64,000 nt of DNA, from positions 45,044,001-45,108,000 of the forward strand of contig CM069873.1 in the NCBI GenBank assembly GCA_036172665.1, written 5' to 3'. Position 1 is the first letter of the stretch. Each line of letters starts with the position of its first letter. Shown in pieces: positions 8,873-20,914 of this stretch. The DNA comes from Prosopocoilus inquinatus (Eukaryota > Arthropoda > Insecta > Coleoptera > Lucanidae). The translations under genes were made by a program, and so were the position numbers. The notes beneath the pieces were generated by a model that did no database searches, was not told the DNA's origin, and saw nothing but the letters and a program-made list of their open reading frames with translations.

Positions 8873-10974
8873 TTACTTACAGTTCAATGGATAACGTTTC
8901 CTCTCAGAAGAAGAAGTTATAAATTGAATATTATATTTATATGGACACGGAATTAATAAATAATTAATTATAAATCTGTATGCAGAATCTTTTACATATG
9001 CGCAGCCTATTAACGTCGAAGAACAAGGACTACTATACAGTTCTGTAGTTTGTAAAAATTTTTTACCGATCACCATCATGCAATCATTCAATGAATGATA
9101 AACAAAATTTAGAGCTAACACTACCTCTTCATTTATTTTACAACAATTATCTGGTGCTGAAGTTAACAGACAATATGTTCCTGTTTTCATAACTTCGTAT
9201 TGTTTCTCAGCGGTACAATTATCAAGAAGCGGTCCTCTTAAGTGTTTCTTTAAAAAAAAAAGGTTTCTTGTCATCTTCTTCTTCCCCACATAATAAATTA
9301 TCTCGTTCTAAATACCTTTTATGTAATTGTTGTAAAGGTTTCTCATGTTTGCGTAACATACGTTTCAAAGTACGCATATAATTTTCAAAAGGAAAGGCAC
9401 TAAAACTATCAAGTGATCCTAAATTATTAACATCATCTAGAAGATGACATAAACCATGAACATTATGTGATGTAAGCTCTTTTCCATACAAAATTTGAAA
9501 ACACTGAATAAAATATTTTAAAAGGTTGTGTGCATATTCTCCATACTGATGTATGTGCTTGTTATTGCATAGTATTCATATAGCAACATGGAGTGACAGT
9601 AGGTGTTCATATACCTCCTTTGGTACTATACAAAATAAAACCACTGGTGAAGTGTACAATAAAAATTGTCGCAGTTCTGTGGCTTTCCATTTCGAAATAT
9701 TTTTAATTTCTTGTGGTCGACGAGCAAATTCTTTTGGTATATGACGTCTTAAAGATAACAGATTGGTCGATAATTTACAAATTTGTTTATGTTGAAGTCG
9801 TACGTTCAGACTACCATTCAACCACAAACCGATAACTTTTTTGACAACACCTATGCAAACTAAATGCATGTAGTCCAGTGGAATTTGCGATACTAAACCG
9901 AAACTTGAAATATTTGTCAAAATTGTGTGTCCTAAGTGAAAATCTTTGTCTGTTTGTAATACAAAGCTTTCATCTGTACGTTTTAAACAATCCACTTCAG
10001 GAAAACATATTCTCCTGTCAAGATATTCTCCTTCTTGAATACATTTTGTACATCCAAAATAACCGGTATGTTCTTTAGTTTTCGTTATGGCCGGCGCATC
10101 GCATATGATGCAACGAAGTCGTACGTTAAACTTAAAGCCTTTATATAATATACCACATTTTGTCAGATGAATCATTTCATCGACAAATTCTTGTAAGAAT
10201 TGATTTGGATTTTCTGGTTTTGCGTATCCATGATACGCACCAATTAAAAAACTTTTCCCTTTGGATAAATACTGCCAAGGATTGGCCAGAGCTGACTATT
10301 GTTAGAGTTTGAAAGTGGTAAACCATCAATGCCAACATCAATTTGTATATCAGAATTTACTTCTGCAAAATCACACTTACTTAAAATATTCAATATGGCG
10401 TTTTGTATTCCAAAATGGCAATAATAACCAGAATCGATGGTTTTTATTTTTGTAACTCTTGGTGTCTGGAGTAAAGTTCTAGTTCTTTGGCAGAGATAAA
10501 TTATTTTCTTGTTTTCGTAGGACAACTAATAAATCGGATATAGCTGTATGGCAAATATTATATTTAATTGCCCACGCGGCCAATTCATGTTTTATATTGA
10601 ACGCAACACTGTCACCTTCATATATTTGTTTTCCATTTTCATCTATTTCCTCAGAGTTTTTTATAAAACCATCACTAGTATGGATGTTTTAATGAATTGT
10701 CATGAGTTGTATTGAAACATTCATCCTCTGAGCAACATTTTTCTTGCTCAAATGAATTATTATAAAATTCATTTTGTAGTTCTTCTTCAATGAAAACCGA
10801 ACAATGTTTTTTATTAGCTTCCACGCTTTCCTTACTGGCTTCTGGTTGTAAATGAGGATTTAAATGGTTGACATGACGTTGGGATACTCTTGCATTTCTA
10901 CTGTCTTTAGAAACTAACCTGCGCAAATGTCTTCTAGATATATTTATTATATCTTTCTTCTTACGTGTCCTCAT
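8873..10974 (-). pseudogene. CACTA/EnSpm-like (Tnp2-type) transposase, multiply frameshifted
   Basis: Reading from ATG 10974, pieces of one protein appear in successive frames: a basic N-terminus (10974-10675), HELAAWAIKYN (about 10590), RTLLQTPR (about 10490), then the main block 10230-9576. That block has a CxxC...GYFGCTKC zinc module and LDYMHLVCIGVVKK, which correspond to the cysteine and DxMH motifs of plant CACTA Tnp2. A DUF4218-like region follows (LDSFSAFPFENYMRTLKRMLRK, about 9400), and then the C-terminal part 9289-8881. Breaks are one-base shifts near 10680, 10497 and 10243, a TGA near 9576, and a shift in the A10 run at 9252-9261. Several lie in homopolymers, so some could be sequencing errors. 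The last exon ends at donor GTAAGT (8880), 69 nt before the DUF4806 exon. The CACTA assignment rests on motif order, not on terminal repeats. Confidence 0.65.
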
Positions 10975-11734
10975 TGAAATGTTTCACAGGTCAATTTTCT
11001 GAAGCTCTATCTTAAAAAAAAATCGGTTCAAATCGGCTAATAAACATATTTTAAAAGGGGTGTTTCCTTTCTAAATGGATCACACTGTATGGTTTACCGT
11101 GTCCCCATTAGAAATGAATTCGAAGTACTACTCAAAAAATACGATGCGTTAATAAATTATTTAGATCAACTCTTGCTATGAAATTTTTATCACTGAATGA
11201 AGCGATACTTTAATAGACCATAAAAATCTGTCTAGTTAAATTGCACAGAAAGAGTTAATTTAAATAATTTAATAACACAATGTGTAAAGAAACAACGTTC
11301 CAAATTTTCTCAAGAGATTCATTGTCAGTATTAAAACACTGAAAATGGTAATGATGCATAAAATCAAGACATAACCACGTATAGTGATTATCAACGGAAG
11401 AAATTCACATAAAAAAAAATATATTCCTGCGACTATTTTTTGAAGGTTAAAATCACTGCCAATTTTATTATACGAATATCTAATATAATATCAAATAATT
11501 AATTATCTGTTTCATTTAAAAATCAAACACTCAACTTTATTGTAATCTCTTGGGTAAGTACATGTATAAATATAAAAGAATTTACTTGCCTTATCAAAAT
11601 AATTGAACACACATCGATCACTCTTTGAGTTCAGAAGCGAAGAGAACGATATGCGTCAAGCCGCCAAACGCTTAGCGAATGCAGTTACGGAACACTCGAA
11701 TATATGCGATTAGATACGATTAGCCGCACGTACA
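10975..11734. other. No gene seen; presumed 5' end of CACTA-like element and flank
   Basis: AT-rich sequence upstream of the transposase. I looked for a CACTA/CACTG terminus paired with the left side and found no convincing one. No coding exon or RNA gene was recognised. Confidence 0.45.
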
Positions 11735-12060
11735 TACGTGTATATCCATATATATGACATCTAATGGATATTTACTGTGGACTGGATACGACAGACATAA
11801 GATATGTCTAGTCATGAATATCCATAGGACATCTAATGTATATTCACTATGGACTGGATATGATATAGATATTATGGATATAGATATGTGTAGTCGTGAA
11901 TATCCATAAGACATCTAATGTATATTCACTGTGGACTGGATATGATAAAGATTTTATGGACATCTGTATGTCCAGGCGTGTATATCTAAAAGATATCTAA
12001 TGTACATTCATCGTGGTTTGGACATGATATGGATGTAATGTACGTCTAATGTACATACAA
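11735..12060. repeat. ~80-bp tandem repeat, four diverged units
   Basis: Units share the order TATCCATA...GACATCTAATG.ATATTCACT.TGGACTGGATA, with starts near 11740, 11816, 11898 and 11979. The array is rich in short inverted pieces and ends directly at the edge of the truncated Gypsy pol. An in-frame minus-strand ORF over it is only a repeat artefact. Confidence 0.8.
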
Positions 12061-12082
12061 TGGACGTTTTGTGCTGTGTGGG

Positions 12083-14656
12083 TGTGAAGATTCAGGTGGT
12101 GAAAGACTGGCCAACTCCCAGAAATAAACACCAAATAAGGAGTTTCCTTGGCCTGTGCACTTACTATCGGCGCTACGTTCCTGGATTTGCAGACATTGCT
12201 AAGCCGTTGACAAAACTCACTGAAGAAGGTCGTCCATTTGAATGGGACCAACAGTGTCAAATTGGTTTTGAACAACTAAAGCAGTACTTGATTAGTGCTC
12301 CTATTCTGAGTTATCCTCTCCCGGAAGGCAAGTTTGTCGTGGACACAGATGCTAGCAACGTTAGGATTGGTGGCGTACTCTCCCAGATACAAGAGGGGCA
12401 AGAGAAGGTGATCGGCTACTTCAGTAAAGTTGTATCAAAGCCGGAACGAAACTATTGCGTCACAAGAAGGGAATTGCTAGCTGTCGTAAAAACGACAGAA
12501 CATTTCTACAAATACTTGTGTGGTAGACGGTTCCTCCTGAGAACCGACCATGCCGCTCTAAAATGGCTTCTACGTTTCAAGAACCCAGAAGGGGAAGTTG
12601 CACGATGGATCGAGCGACTTCAGGAGTACGATTTTAAAATTCAGCATCGGGCAGGAACTAGCCATCGAAATGCCGATGCTTTGTCGAGAAGACTGTAAGC
12701 ACTGTAGTCGTTTGGACGAGAAAGTAGCCACGACTGCGAGGACAGCCATTGTCGACGACAAATGGCAAGGCGAAGAACTGCGAAGAGACCAGGAGAACGA
12801 CCCGGATTTGAAATTAGTGCTAGAGTGGAAAAGTAGGGACGCGAGGCCTACCTGGGAAGAGGTAGCACCATGTACACCGCCAGTAAAATCATACTGGGCG
12901 CAGTGGGACTCCATAGTGTTGGATCGTGGTCTTCTGAGACGAAGCATAGGGAATCAGGAAGGCATGGAACAGAACACACAGTTACTAATCCCCAAGAATA
13001 GGGTGCCAGAAGTTCTGAGGGAACTTCACGGTGGAACTTCGGGAAGGCATCTGGAAGTTAAGAAGACTATGGAGAAGGTGCGCGAAAGATTTTACTGGGT
13101 GAACTGCAAGGAAGACGTGAAGGATTGGTGAAGAAAGTGTGCAGTCTGCGCAGCCAGTAACGGTCCCCACAGGCGGGGTAAGGCCCCTATGAGACAGTAC
13201 AACGTTGGAAGTCCTTTTGAGAGAGTTGTCATCGATGTAGCCGGCCCGTTTCCAGAAACGAATGGTGGAAACAAGTACATCGTCGTGGTAATAGACTACT
13301 TTAGCAAGTAGGTTGAAACTTACGCCCTACCTAACCAAGAGGCAGTCACTATTGCGGAAGTCCTTGTCAGGGAATGGATCAGTCGGTATGGTGTACCTAT
13401 GGAACTGCATTCAGACCAAGGAAGGAACTTTGAATCGGCCTTGTTCAAGAACGTGTGTACTCTGCTCGGCGTACGAAAAACTAGAACAACTGCACTCCAC
13501 CCACAGTCGGACGGAATGGTGGAAAGGTTCAAGAGAACCATCAACCGACATTTGTCCAAGGTCGTTTCCGATCATCAGAGGGACTGGGACACGTACATCT
13601 CCCTGTTTCTAATGGCATACCGCTCGTCCGTTCATGAGACAACACGGGAGACTCCCGCGAAAGTAGCATTCGGGCGAGAGCCGAGACTGCCCTGCGACCT
13701 GAAGTTTGGTGTGAAGCCTGGCGAAGTCTCTCCCGACGAAGATTACGTGAGCAAATTACGCAGGAAAATGGATGACATCCACAACCAAGTGCGTCACAAT
13801 ATACAGACGGCCAGCGATCGGATGAAGGAGCACTATGACATCAACGCTCCACACGGGGGATACCAACCTGGAGCACTGGTCTGGCTTTATAACCCCCAAA
13901 GACGTCGAGGCCTCTCCCCAAAATTGCAGACATCTTGGGAAGGTCCTTACAAAGTGATGAAACGGACCAACGACGTCGTTTACCGCATCAAGAAGGTCCC
14001 CTATGGCAAACCCAAAGTAATCCACTTCAACCGGATAGCCCCTTACCATGGAGAAGGAGATGAAGGGACAGTACAAAGGGCGCAAGTTTCCGAAGTGAAC
14101 TTCGAAACCTTCATGTCTCATCACGCCGAAGGAAGCAAGGCACGGTTTGGAGTGACCACGGAGAAGCAACAAGATCTCTTTAAAGTGCCACTGGAGTACA
14201 GTCTGGCCCACTGCGTAGCAGAAGACCTGAAAATGTCCAAAGGAATCGCTCAGGTGTTTAGGAAGAAATTTGGCCAAATCGAGGAGCTACGAAGACAGCA
14301 TCCCATGGTAGGCAAGAGCTTGCAGATCATTGATTCGACGGCAGATCGGAGGCGCCACTTGCATTATTTAGTCACTAAGAAGACATCAAGCGGTAAACCT
14401 GACTATCAAAGTATGTGCAGAGCCCTATATAGCCTGAGGAGACAGCTAATAGAGAACCATCAGATGAAGTTAGCCATCCCCAAATTGGGCTGCGGATTGG
14501 ACGGACTAGACTGGAGAGTAATTCGAAGCATGCTGGAAGTCATCTTCCACAGAACGGGAATTGAAGTCCTAGTCTGCAGCCACCACCCACAGGCAACAGT
14601 CAGCAACAGCAAAACCGTAGACTGCTACTTCTTCCAGACGGGAAGTTGCAAGAATG
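12083..14656 (+). pseudogene. Truncated Ty3/Gypsy pol fragment with macro domain
   Basis: This is a diverged copy of the pol of the element at 20915-27515, in opposite orientation. It begins inside the end of RT (KIQVVKDWPTP) and stops inside the CCCH finger (GSCKNG), with no LTR at either side. It contains RNase H (DTDASN), integrase (HSDQGRNF) and the macro domain (VTKK, GCGLDGLDW). Damage includes an 11-nt deletion after ALSRR near 12691, a stop replacing an integrase zinc-binding Cys near 13131, and a TAG near 13309. Because 13399-14682 is still open through integrase and the macro domain, decay looks moderate. Confidence 0.92.
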
Positions 14657-15045
14657 GTGGTTATGTAATATTTCAAATGTGAATTGTAATTACACACATT
14701 GCATTGTAATTGAAGTACAAATTTTTGATGATTTTTCCAGAACTACATGTAATATTACTTAACAATTTTGTAAAAAAAATCAATTACTACAGCTTCTTGT
14801 AATTTTATATTTTACTTTGTGAAATTACAAACCTAAAAATAATTACACAATTATGAGTAATATTACATTATAAATAAATGGTTACTGGGTAGCCATTTAT
14901 TTTTAGTGTAAATTTACATATTTCTTTTTACAGTGTACATATAACACTAGCGGCACGGACAACCTTTCCGGACCGCACTGTATATATTATATTATTAGCT
15001 TTTTGTCACCGTAGACAATAGGCATCTAATTTAACAACTAAGAAC
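14657..15045. other. AT-rich non-coding stretch
   Basis: Simple AT-rich sequence with repeated TGTAATATTAC-like words around 14660-14940, which may be a decayed MITE. No gene was seen. Confidence 0.4.
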
Positions 15046-16100
15046 CAGGGTTGCCAGATTGGGCGAAATTCCGCCATTTTGGTTACATTTTAAACATATT
15101 TGGCGCTTAAAAATTTTATTTGGCGCCTGGTGCCTGATTTGGGCTACTATTTTTTTTATTGTTGACTTGATATTACGCCACTCAACAAAATTCTGCATCT
15201 AATATGGAATAAAAGTGAACCACCAGTCAAAAATTTGAGACCGCAGATTCGATGCAAAGAAAAAATGTTCAATATGAACAATTATGACGCTACTTTAATT
15301 TATAGGCAGGTTTGAAATAATAAGAAATACTTTAAGTATCATTTTTTTGTTCGATTATTTTTTTCTTTCTCTTTTGTTTGTTTTCTCTTTCAAGGAATCG
15401 ATGTTTTGCATTTTATTCACGGTTTATTTATTTTGTCCTTTTGTTTTCTACCAGTTTCTTGACTTGCAAAAATATTCGGCCGGAAAATCACCGTTTTTTC
15501 ATTTGTTATTTTGTCAACCCATTCGTCTTTTGTTTTTTTACTGTTTTTTTTTTTCATTTTTATTCTTTTTGATCGAATCGATTTCGAATTTTTTGACTTC
15601 TTTATACAGTCCTTTTTCGTATCCTATGAGTTTTATGCTTTCGTCATTCTTTTGCATTTTTATCATTTGATTTTTCATATTTTTTGATCGACTCGATCGG
15701 TTTCTACTAGTTTTTTTAAAATTTTCTTGTTTTTTCTTACCGTGCTACTGATTTTAGAAAATAAAAATTTTCTATGATTTTTTTTTGATTCATACGAAAA
15801 ATAGTTTACAGTTGTTTTTCGTTCAACTTGGTGTTGTTAAAGTTCTTTTGTTTTTTTTTGTTCACTTCATGTGTATTTTGTTGCTGTTTGTTTCGCTACT
15901 CTTTGGTTTCCGATTTTTTTGCCAGTTTCATTTTTTTTTTTTTTACATTTGTTTGATCTGATTTTTGATATCCGAAATCGGAGATTTTTAATTTATTGTG
16001 TTTTCGTCTACGTTATTCTTCGTATAACTGTTTTCTTCGCTTGAAATTTCTTTTGTTTCTTTCTGCTATATTTTTAATTAAAAAAATGGGTCGTTTTTAA
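15046..16100 (+). repeat. Unclassified T-rich interspersed repeat, copy A
   Basis: It begins GGTTGCCAGATTGGGCGAAATTCCGCC and continues into a pyrimidine-rich region. The same order (GCCAGATTGGGCG, CATATTTGGCG, CTCAACA..CT.CATCTAATAT, TTGACTTGCAAAA) occurs on the minus strand at 57745-56400, so this is a dispersed family. ORFs over it are low-complexity artefacts. The class is unknown. Confidence 0.6.
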
Positions 16101-18218
16101 AGTAAATCAGTTTTTGAAACAGGCGCTTTTTGGCTACATTTTATCAACAAGTTGACGACATTTCTTGCAAAAAAAAACAGACAGACCTGCTAAGAATGTC
16201 ACAATTTTGTTTGTTCTTGTTTAGAACAACTTCTTTTGATGAAAGAGGTTATTAAAAAAAATCCATTTAAAAGAGGAAATGTTTAAAAGTTTATTTTCCC
16301 TTAATTTGCTCAAACGAAGGAATCATATTAATCAATAATAACTCCTCTTTTTAGCGAGACGTAAATATCCCTAGAACGGGAGAAGTCTCTCAGGTTGGCC
16401 ACACTGTTGGAAAGCTTTCCTTTCTATGAAGGTAATGATTTATTGAAGGGTTATCTTTTTTATATACAGAGTCTCAAAAAGCGTGCTACAATAGATTTTT
16501 TTATTATCAATTTTTCTAAAAAGTTTCTTGGTTCGGAATGCTTCGACGTTCCTTAATCTCAAATTGGGAGATGTCATATGAAATTTATCTTGAACGGTAT
16601 ACAACGTGGAAACCGAGATATGAAGACTCCTTAACAGTAGAGTATCCTTGTTTTACAAGATACAGGAAAATGTCATAAGGATAAGTCGTTTAGAATTAAA
16701 AGTTAGAGTTAGATCTGAAATTACAGCCTGCTGTGTCAAAAATGAAAAAAATGAAAAAGAAAATCGCCATTTATTACGAACTACTTTTTATACGCAGTAA
16801 CAGTGACACTACATTAGAAAATACTGTTGGGGTTAGAGTATCTGGTAAAATAATATGAATCGGAAAACACGAAATTCATTCTTATTTCTTAATTACGTCA
16901 TTTGTTTCTGAGTGATTATTCCAGTAAATGCCGATTGATGTAAAGAAAGTAGTTTGGAATTCATTGAAATGATCATACAAAAACTGAAAAATCAACGTTT
17001 CACTATCGGTTGGTTTTTCAGTGTCCGTTTATATATTAAAAAGAATTTTTCCTAGCCTACTTCAATTACAAAATTTTTAGATAAATGTTATTTCCTGCAT
17101 TTTTGTAATTTTGTAACATTAGGTAAAGTATACCGGGTGTCCCAATGAGAGTGTCGGCCGGCAATATTTAGGAAACCGTTATATCTAAAAGATCGGGGGA
17201 AAAAAGGATTTATTTCCAATAAAGCTAAGAAATTTAGAAAATATTTTTAAACATATCATAAGTAACGAATCATCACGTCCCTGCAGGGTGCTAGAGCATA
17301 CAAGACTCACTCCATCTATTTTAATCGTGTATACCGCTTGCGGTCTATTGTATTGCCTCTATGTTCTCACTTCACAATAACGATCATTAATTATATTATC
17401 CAACAGTGCTGTTGCAAACCGTATGGATTCGTTACTGAGTAACGGGTTAAAACCTTTAGTTACTCGTATGACTATAGCGTACGATTTCGTTCACGTTTCG
17501 ACACGAAAAAGTGCGAGCTTCCGATGAGTTATTAATTTGGTAATTTCAGTTATAAGTTATTTACGTTTTTAATAGATTTTTTATCAACTGTTTATACCCA
17601 TACGTACCGTCCACGGCTTATGTATGCATTTTTAGTAAGTAGTAATTGTATTTTGAATATTTTTTATAAACAAAATTATTATAAAAGTAATCTCATTAGG
17701 TATTACGACTTTTAAGTTGAAAATTATATCGATGCACGTTATTTGATTATTTAATTGTACTATAGTAAGGAAAGTAACGAGTAACGAATACTTTGTAACG
17801 AGTACCGAAATCTAAAGTAACGAATTCATGCGCGTACAAACTTTTTCGTTACTGTTACTGCACTATTATCCAAATTAATCTGCGACGTCCTTAAGAATTT
17901 GTGGAAGAGGCATTTTCATTTTGTTGGATTAGTGATCATAATGTTTCTCGTTCAATTAGGGCAATAAAATACGTTGAAACGAAGGATAATTTGAAAAATA
18001 TTTAAAAACAAACAAATTGAGAAATTTTTGGAAAAGTCCTGGCAATAAAAATTCCGTTTGGCACATTAAAGAAAATAAAAAAGTATGTAGCTGTGGTTCA
18101 CATTTGCATAGCTGACTAATTAGGGTTGCAAATATAGAACGCGGCGTAAATTATTATACCTTTTATCGATTATGTGAGCCCAGTGATTCGTAAAGATGTG
18201 TAAAGTTCAATCGTTGTC
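16101..18218. other. Non-coding, decayed repeats
   Basis: No coding region was recognised. At about 17130 a CCGGGTGTCCCAATGAGAG end resembles the edge of an insect DNA transposon but has no visible partner. From 17440 to 17870 the words GTAACGAGTAACG recur in both orientations. The last 100 bases include the upstream region of the 18219 gene. Confidence 0.4.
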
Positions 18219-19211
18219 ATGGATACTCTTCTCATGCGTAACAATTTCTATTTCAGACATCCGAAGGATTTCAGTGTTCATTTAACATTCCGAACAAAAA
18301 TGTCACGCGAAACCAGTCCCAAAGATTCCCAATCGGAATCTTCGAATAGTTCTCCAAATCCCCCGGTGTTGAAATCTCAAAAAGATCTGACCGACTTAAC
18401 ATTGTTCGGCGGTCCAGTATCATTAAGGCTTAATCGTTCGGCCACCGTTCGAAGAGCAAGCACACTTTCTGCAAAAAAAGAACCTGTAACAATTGATGAT
18501 TACATATTTCCAGTAGTTGTTCCCTCGGAAAAACATCGGAATAGCAAATTATTGGATAGCAATTACAGACGTAGCTTGGAATCCATTTCAGAGTACAGAC
18601 CTAAAAGTTCCTTTTCGGTGTCCACTTTTTATCCCAGCAGAAACGGCGGCAGTTCTATCGATTCCACATCTTCTGATTGTACAGATTATGCCTTCAAAAG
18701 TACCACCGAAACTTACAATACCAAAGATAACGATAAGACGTTTACCAGTCCGAGTTCTAGTTATTTAAGCTGGATCGAATGTGTGAATAGTGAATATTTT
18801 GGAAATACAGGGAGTACTGGAGATATAGTCGACGTAGATAACAAAGTTGGGGAATGGAATAATTTCTGGTTGAACTATAATAGTCCCAGAAATAGGTACT
18901 TGTCTAGCTATTATTTGTGCCCAGGAAATGAAGATAAAACGGGAGATGACGTTTCGGACTGTAAAAGTAGTTGCAGTACCCAAAAGGAATTTAATGATAA
19001 ATTATCAGGCGATAATGTTATAATAACATACGATGATATTAATGAAATTTTACGTTGTTCTCAACGGATTACTGAAATTTTACAAAAGGTCGTCAGGAAA
19101 AATGAAGAAATTGATCAGTCCAATGATTCTTATTATTCTCAATATTATTCACAACCAACGGTAAGCAATCACTTTTTCAATTATTATGAACGCTTATTAT
19201 TACAAAAGTAA
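18219..19211 (+). CDS. Uncharacterised Ser/Tyr-rich protein, single exon
   Basis: The ORF is 330 codons. The likelier start may be the second in-frame ATG at 18300 (MSRETSPKDS, 303 residues), because TTTCTATTTCAG just before it looks like a splice acceptor. The protein is polar, rich in Ser, Thr, Tyr and Asn, with no signal peptide or membrane segment. More conserved-looking islands are SWIECVNSEYFGNTG, EWNNFWLNYNSPRN and a C-terminal helix ITYDDINEILRCSQRITEIL. I do not recognise a domain. Codon use and non-repetitive composition argue for a host gene. A candidate AATAAA at 19210-19215 overlaps the stop codon. Confidence 0.65.
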   Translation: MDTLLMRNNFYFRHPKDFSVHLTFRTKMSRETSPKDSQSESSNSSPNPPVLKSQKDLTDLTLFGGPVSLRLNRSATVRRASTLSAKKEPVTIDDYIFPVVVPSEKHRNSKLLDSNYRRSLESISEYRPKSSFSVSTFYPSRNGGSSIDSTSSDCTDYAFKSTTETYNTKDNDKTFTSPSSSYLSWIECVNSEYFGNTGSTGDIVDVDNKVGEWNNFWLNYNSPRNRYLSSYYLCPGNEDKTGDDVSDCKSSCSTQKEFNDKLSGDNVIITYDDINEILRCSQRITEILQKVVRKNEEIDQSNDSYYSQYYSQPTVSNHFFNYYERLLLQK

Positions 19212-19845
19212 TAAAAAAAAACTGCTTTAAGTAAGAAAAAAACGCTTCAAATAATCAGCTTCGAATTCTTTGTAATTTAGTGTACGAATTTACTATTATT
19301 ATTTTATCTGCAAGCACTAAAACATTTGTTATCAAATCATTGAACTGGTGTCTTATTTATTTTCTTATTATTATCCTGTTATTTAGTTTCGTATCCTGTT
19401 ATTTATTTCGTATCCTATCAACTTCCAAGTTCCAAAGACCATTCATTATAAATGCTAGAAATTTTAATGTGCTTAAAACCCATCTTAAACAATTTCTAGT
19501 TGACAGTTGTTGTCGATATCCAGTTCAAGATTTTTAATATATTTTTTTAAATATATTATTAAAGAGATATGTTTGCAGAATTTCTTTAAAACTTTAAATA
19601 TATCATCACCTTTCAGTATTTACGATATTTTAATTTTATCTGTATAATTGTAGTTTTCAATTTGTTATTACATAAAATTAAAATTTTAAAATGAGATGAA
19701 CAGTTTTAATAAACTAATATAACCAAACTTTATTATAGAATTTAATTAAATTTTTATTTCATATACGTCATTTATGTGTGAATTGGAATAAAGTATGTTT
19801 ATTATATTTTGTAGGAAAATGTTCACGAATTCCAACTCGAAAGTA
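19212..19845. other. AT-rich, no gene seen
   Basis: Presumed 3' flank of the 18219 gene. A weak ORF at 19280-19537 is hydrophobic and low-complexity, and is not supported as a gene. Confidence 0.4.
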
Positions 19846-20299
19846 CAGTGCTCGAAAAAAGTAATGTCTTCTCCAAAAAATGTAAATGTCCGGGCTAAGC
19901 TGTCGAGACCCACATTACAGCAAGCCAAGCCATTGTGAGCAGGTAATCCCGCTTGCGAAATATATTTAATCTGCCTGAGATAAATTCGAAGCGTTCTACT
20001 GCTAAATTCTCTAAATATAATTATAAAACAAAGTGTTATTTGTTTGGTAAAGTCAAACATTTTGTGCTATGCAATACAAGTAAAATAAAAGTAAAAAAAA
20101 TAAATTTTTAATGATAAATATTAAGTTCAACAAAATAATTCTCATACGGCAGTCTAACGTTTCGAATATCTCTCAGATACATTTCGCAGGCGGGATTACT
20201 TGCTCGCAATGCTTGGCCGCCTCCCTGTAATGTGGGTCTCGACAACTTAGCCCGAACATTTGCATTTTATGGGGAAGACATTACTTTTTTCGGGCACTG
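19846..20299. mobile_element. Tc1/mariner-type MITE with ~150-bp inverted arms
   Basis: The arms start CAGTGCTCGAAAAAAGTAATG at 19846 and CAGTGCCCGAAAAAAGTAATG at 20299 (complement). They pair for about 150 bp around a ~160-bp AT-rich spacer. TA flanks both sides (19844-19845 and 20300-20301). No transposase ORF is present. Confidence 0.85.
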
Positions 20300-20301
20300 T
20301 A

Positions 20302-20460
20302 CAGGGTGACTACACGAGAATTCCTACCCCCTTTAACTCTTTTATTTTTGATTTTAGGAACAAATGCTTAATACAAAACTAATTCAAAGTTTCACTGTGT
20401 GCTCACAGAGAAAAAAACAGAAGAGTGAAAGAGGGTAGGAATTCTCGTGTAATCATCCTG
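20302..20460. mobile_element. 159-bp MITE sharing a TA with the previous one
   Basis: The ends CAGGGTGACTACACGAGAAT and CAGGATGATTACACGAGAAT (complement) form about 40-bp inverted repeats. The flanking TA at 20300-20301 is also the right TA of the preceding MITE; the other TA is 20461-20462. Confidence 0.85.
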
Positions 20461-20914
20461 TACATGCGATCAACTCCTTCATTATAAAGAACTACGATTG
20501 AATTATTGACTTCCGGTTAGAACCACATGTCTCGGATATCTTCTAGAAGAACTATATTAATTAGTATTTGACTATTCTATTGATTCTAATTATTGTAAAT
20601 TTTAATTTAAAAATTTAAATTTAATATCGATTTGAACGCATAAAATATCTTTATAGAAGTAATGTCAAATTACTAACAATATTGAACTTATTATTATTAT
20701 TTATTGTCCTCATTAACAACGCATATTTTTAATTTAATATTTAATTATAAATATTAATTAAAAATTTTTGTAGAAACATAATTAGTGTTACTGCTTATTT
20801 AGACGAGGACATATTCATTCATAACAAAAACTTTTACAAAATCAAATTTTATTAACACATTAATAAAATTCCATTTAGAAAAGATTCAGTAACGGAGTTC
20901 GAAATTTTCGATAT
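20461..20914. other. AT-rich, no gene seen
   Basis: No coding or repeat structure was recognised between the MITE and the Gypsy LTR. Confidence 0.4.

Noticed and set aside
10990..11110. ATCACACTGTATGG as a CACTA terminal repeat
   Set aside because: No matching inverted partner was found at the left side of the element.
15347..15670. 107-codon hydrophobic ORF
   Set aside because: Low-complexity translation of a T-rich repeat; the inverted copy at 56406-57065 gives a similar artefact.
17440..17870. GTAACGAGTAACG repeats as a possible CRISPR or regulatory array
   Set aside because: Irregular spacing and both orientations; a simple decayed repeat in a eukaryotic genome.
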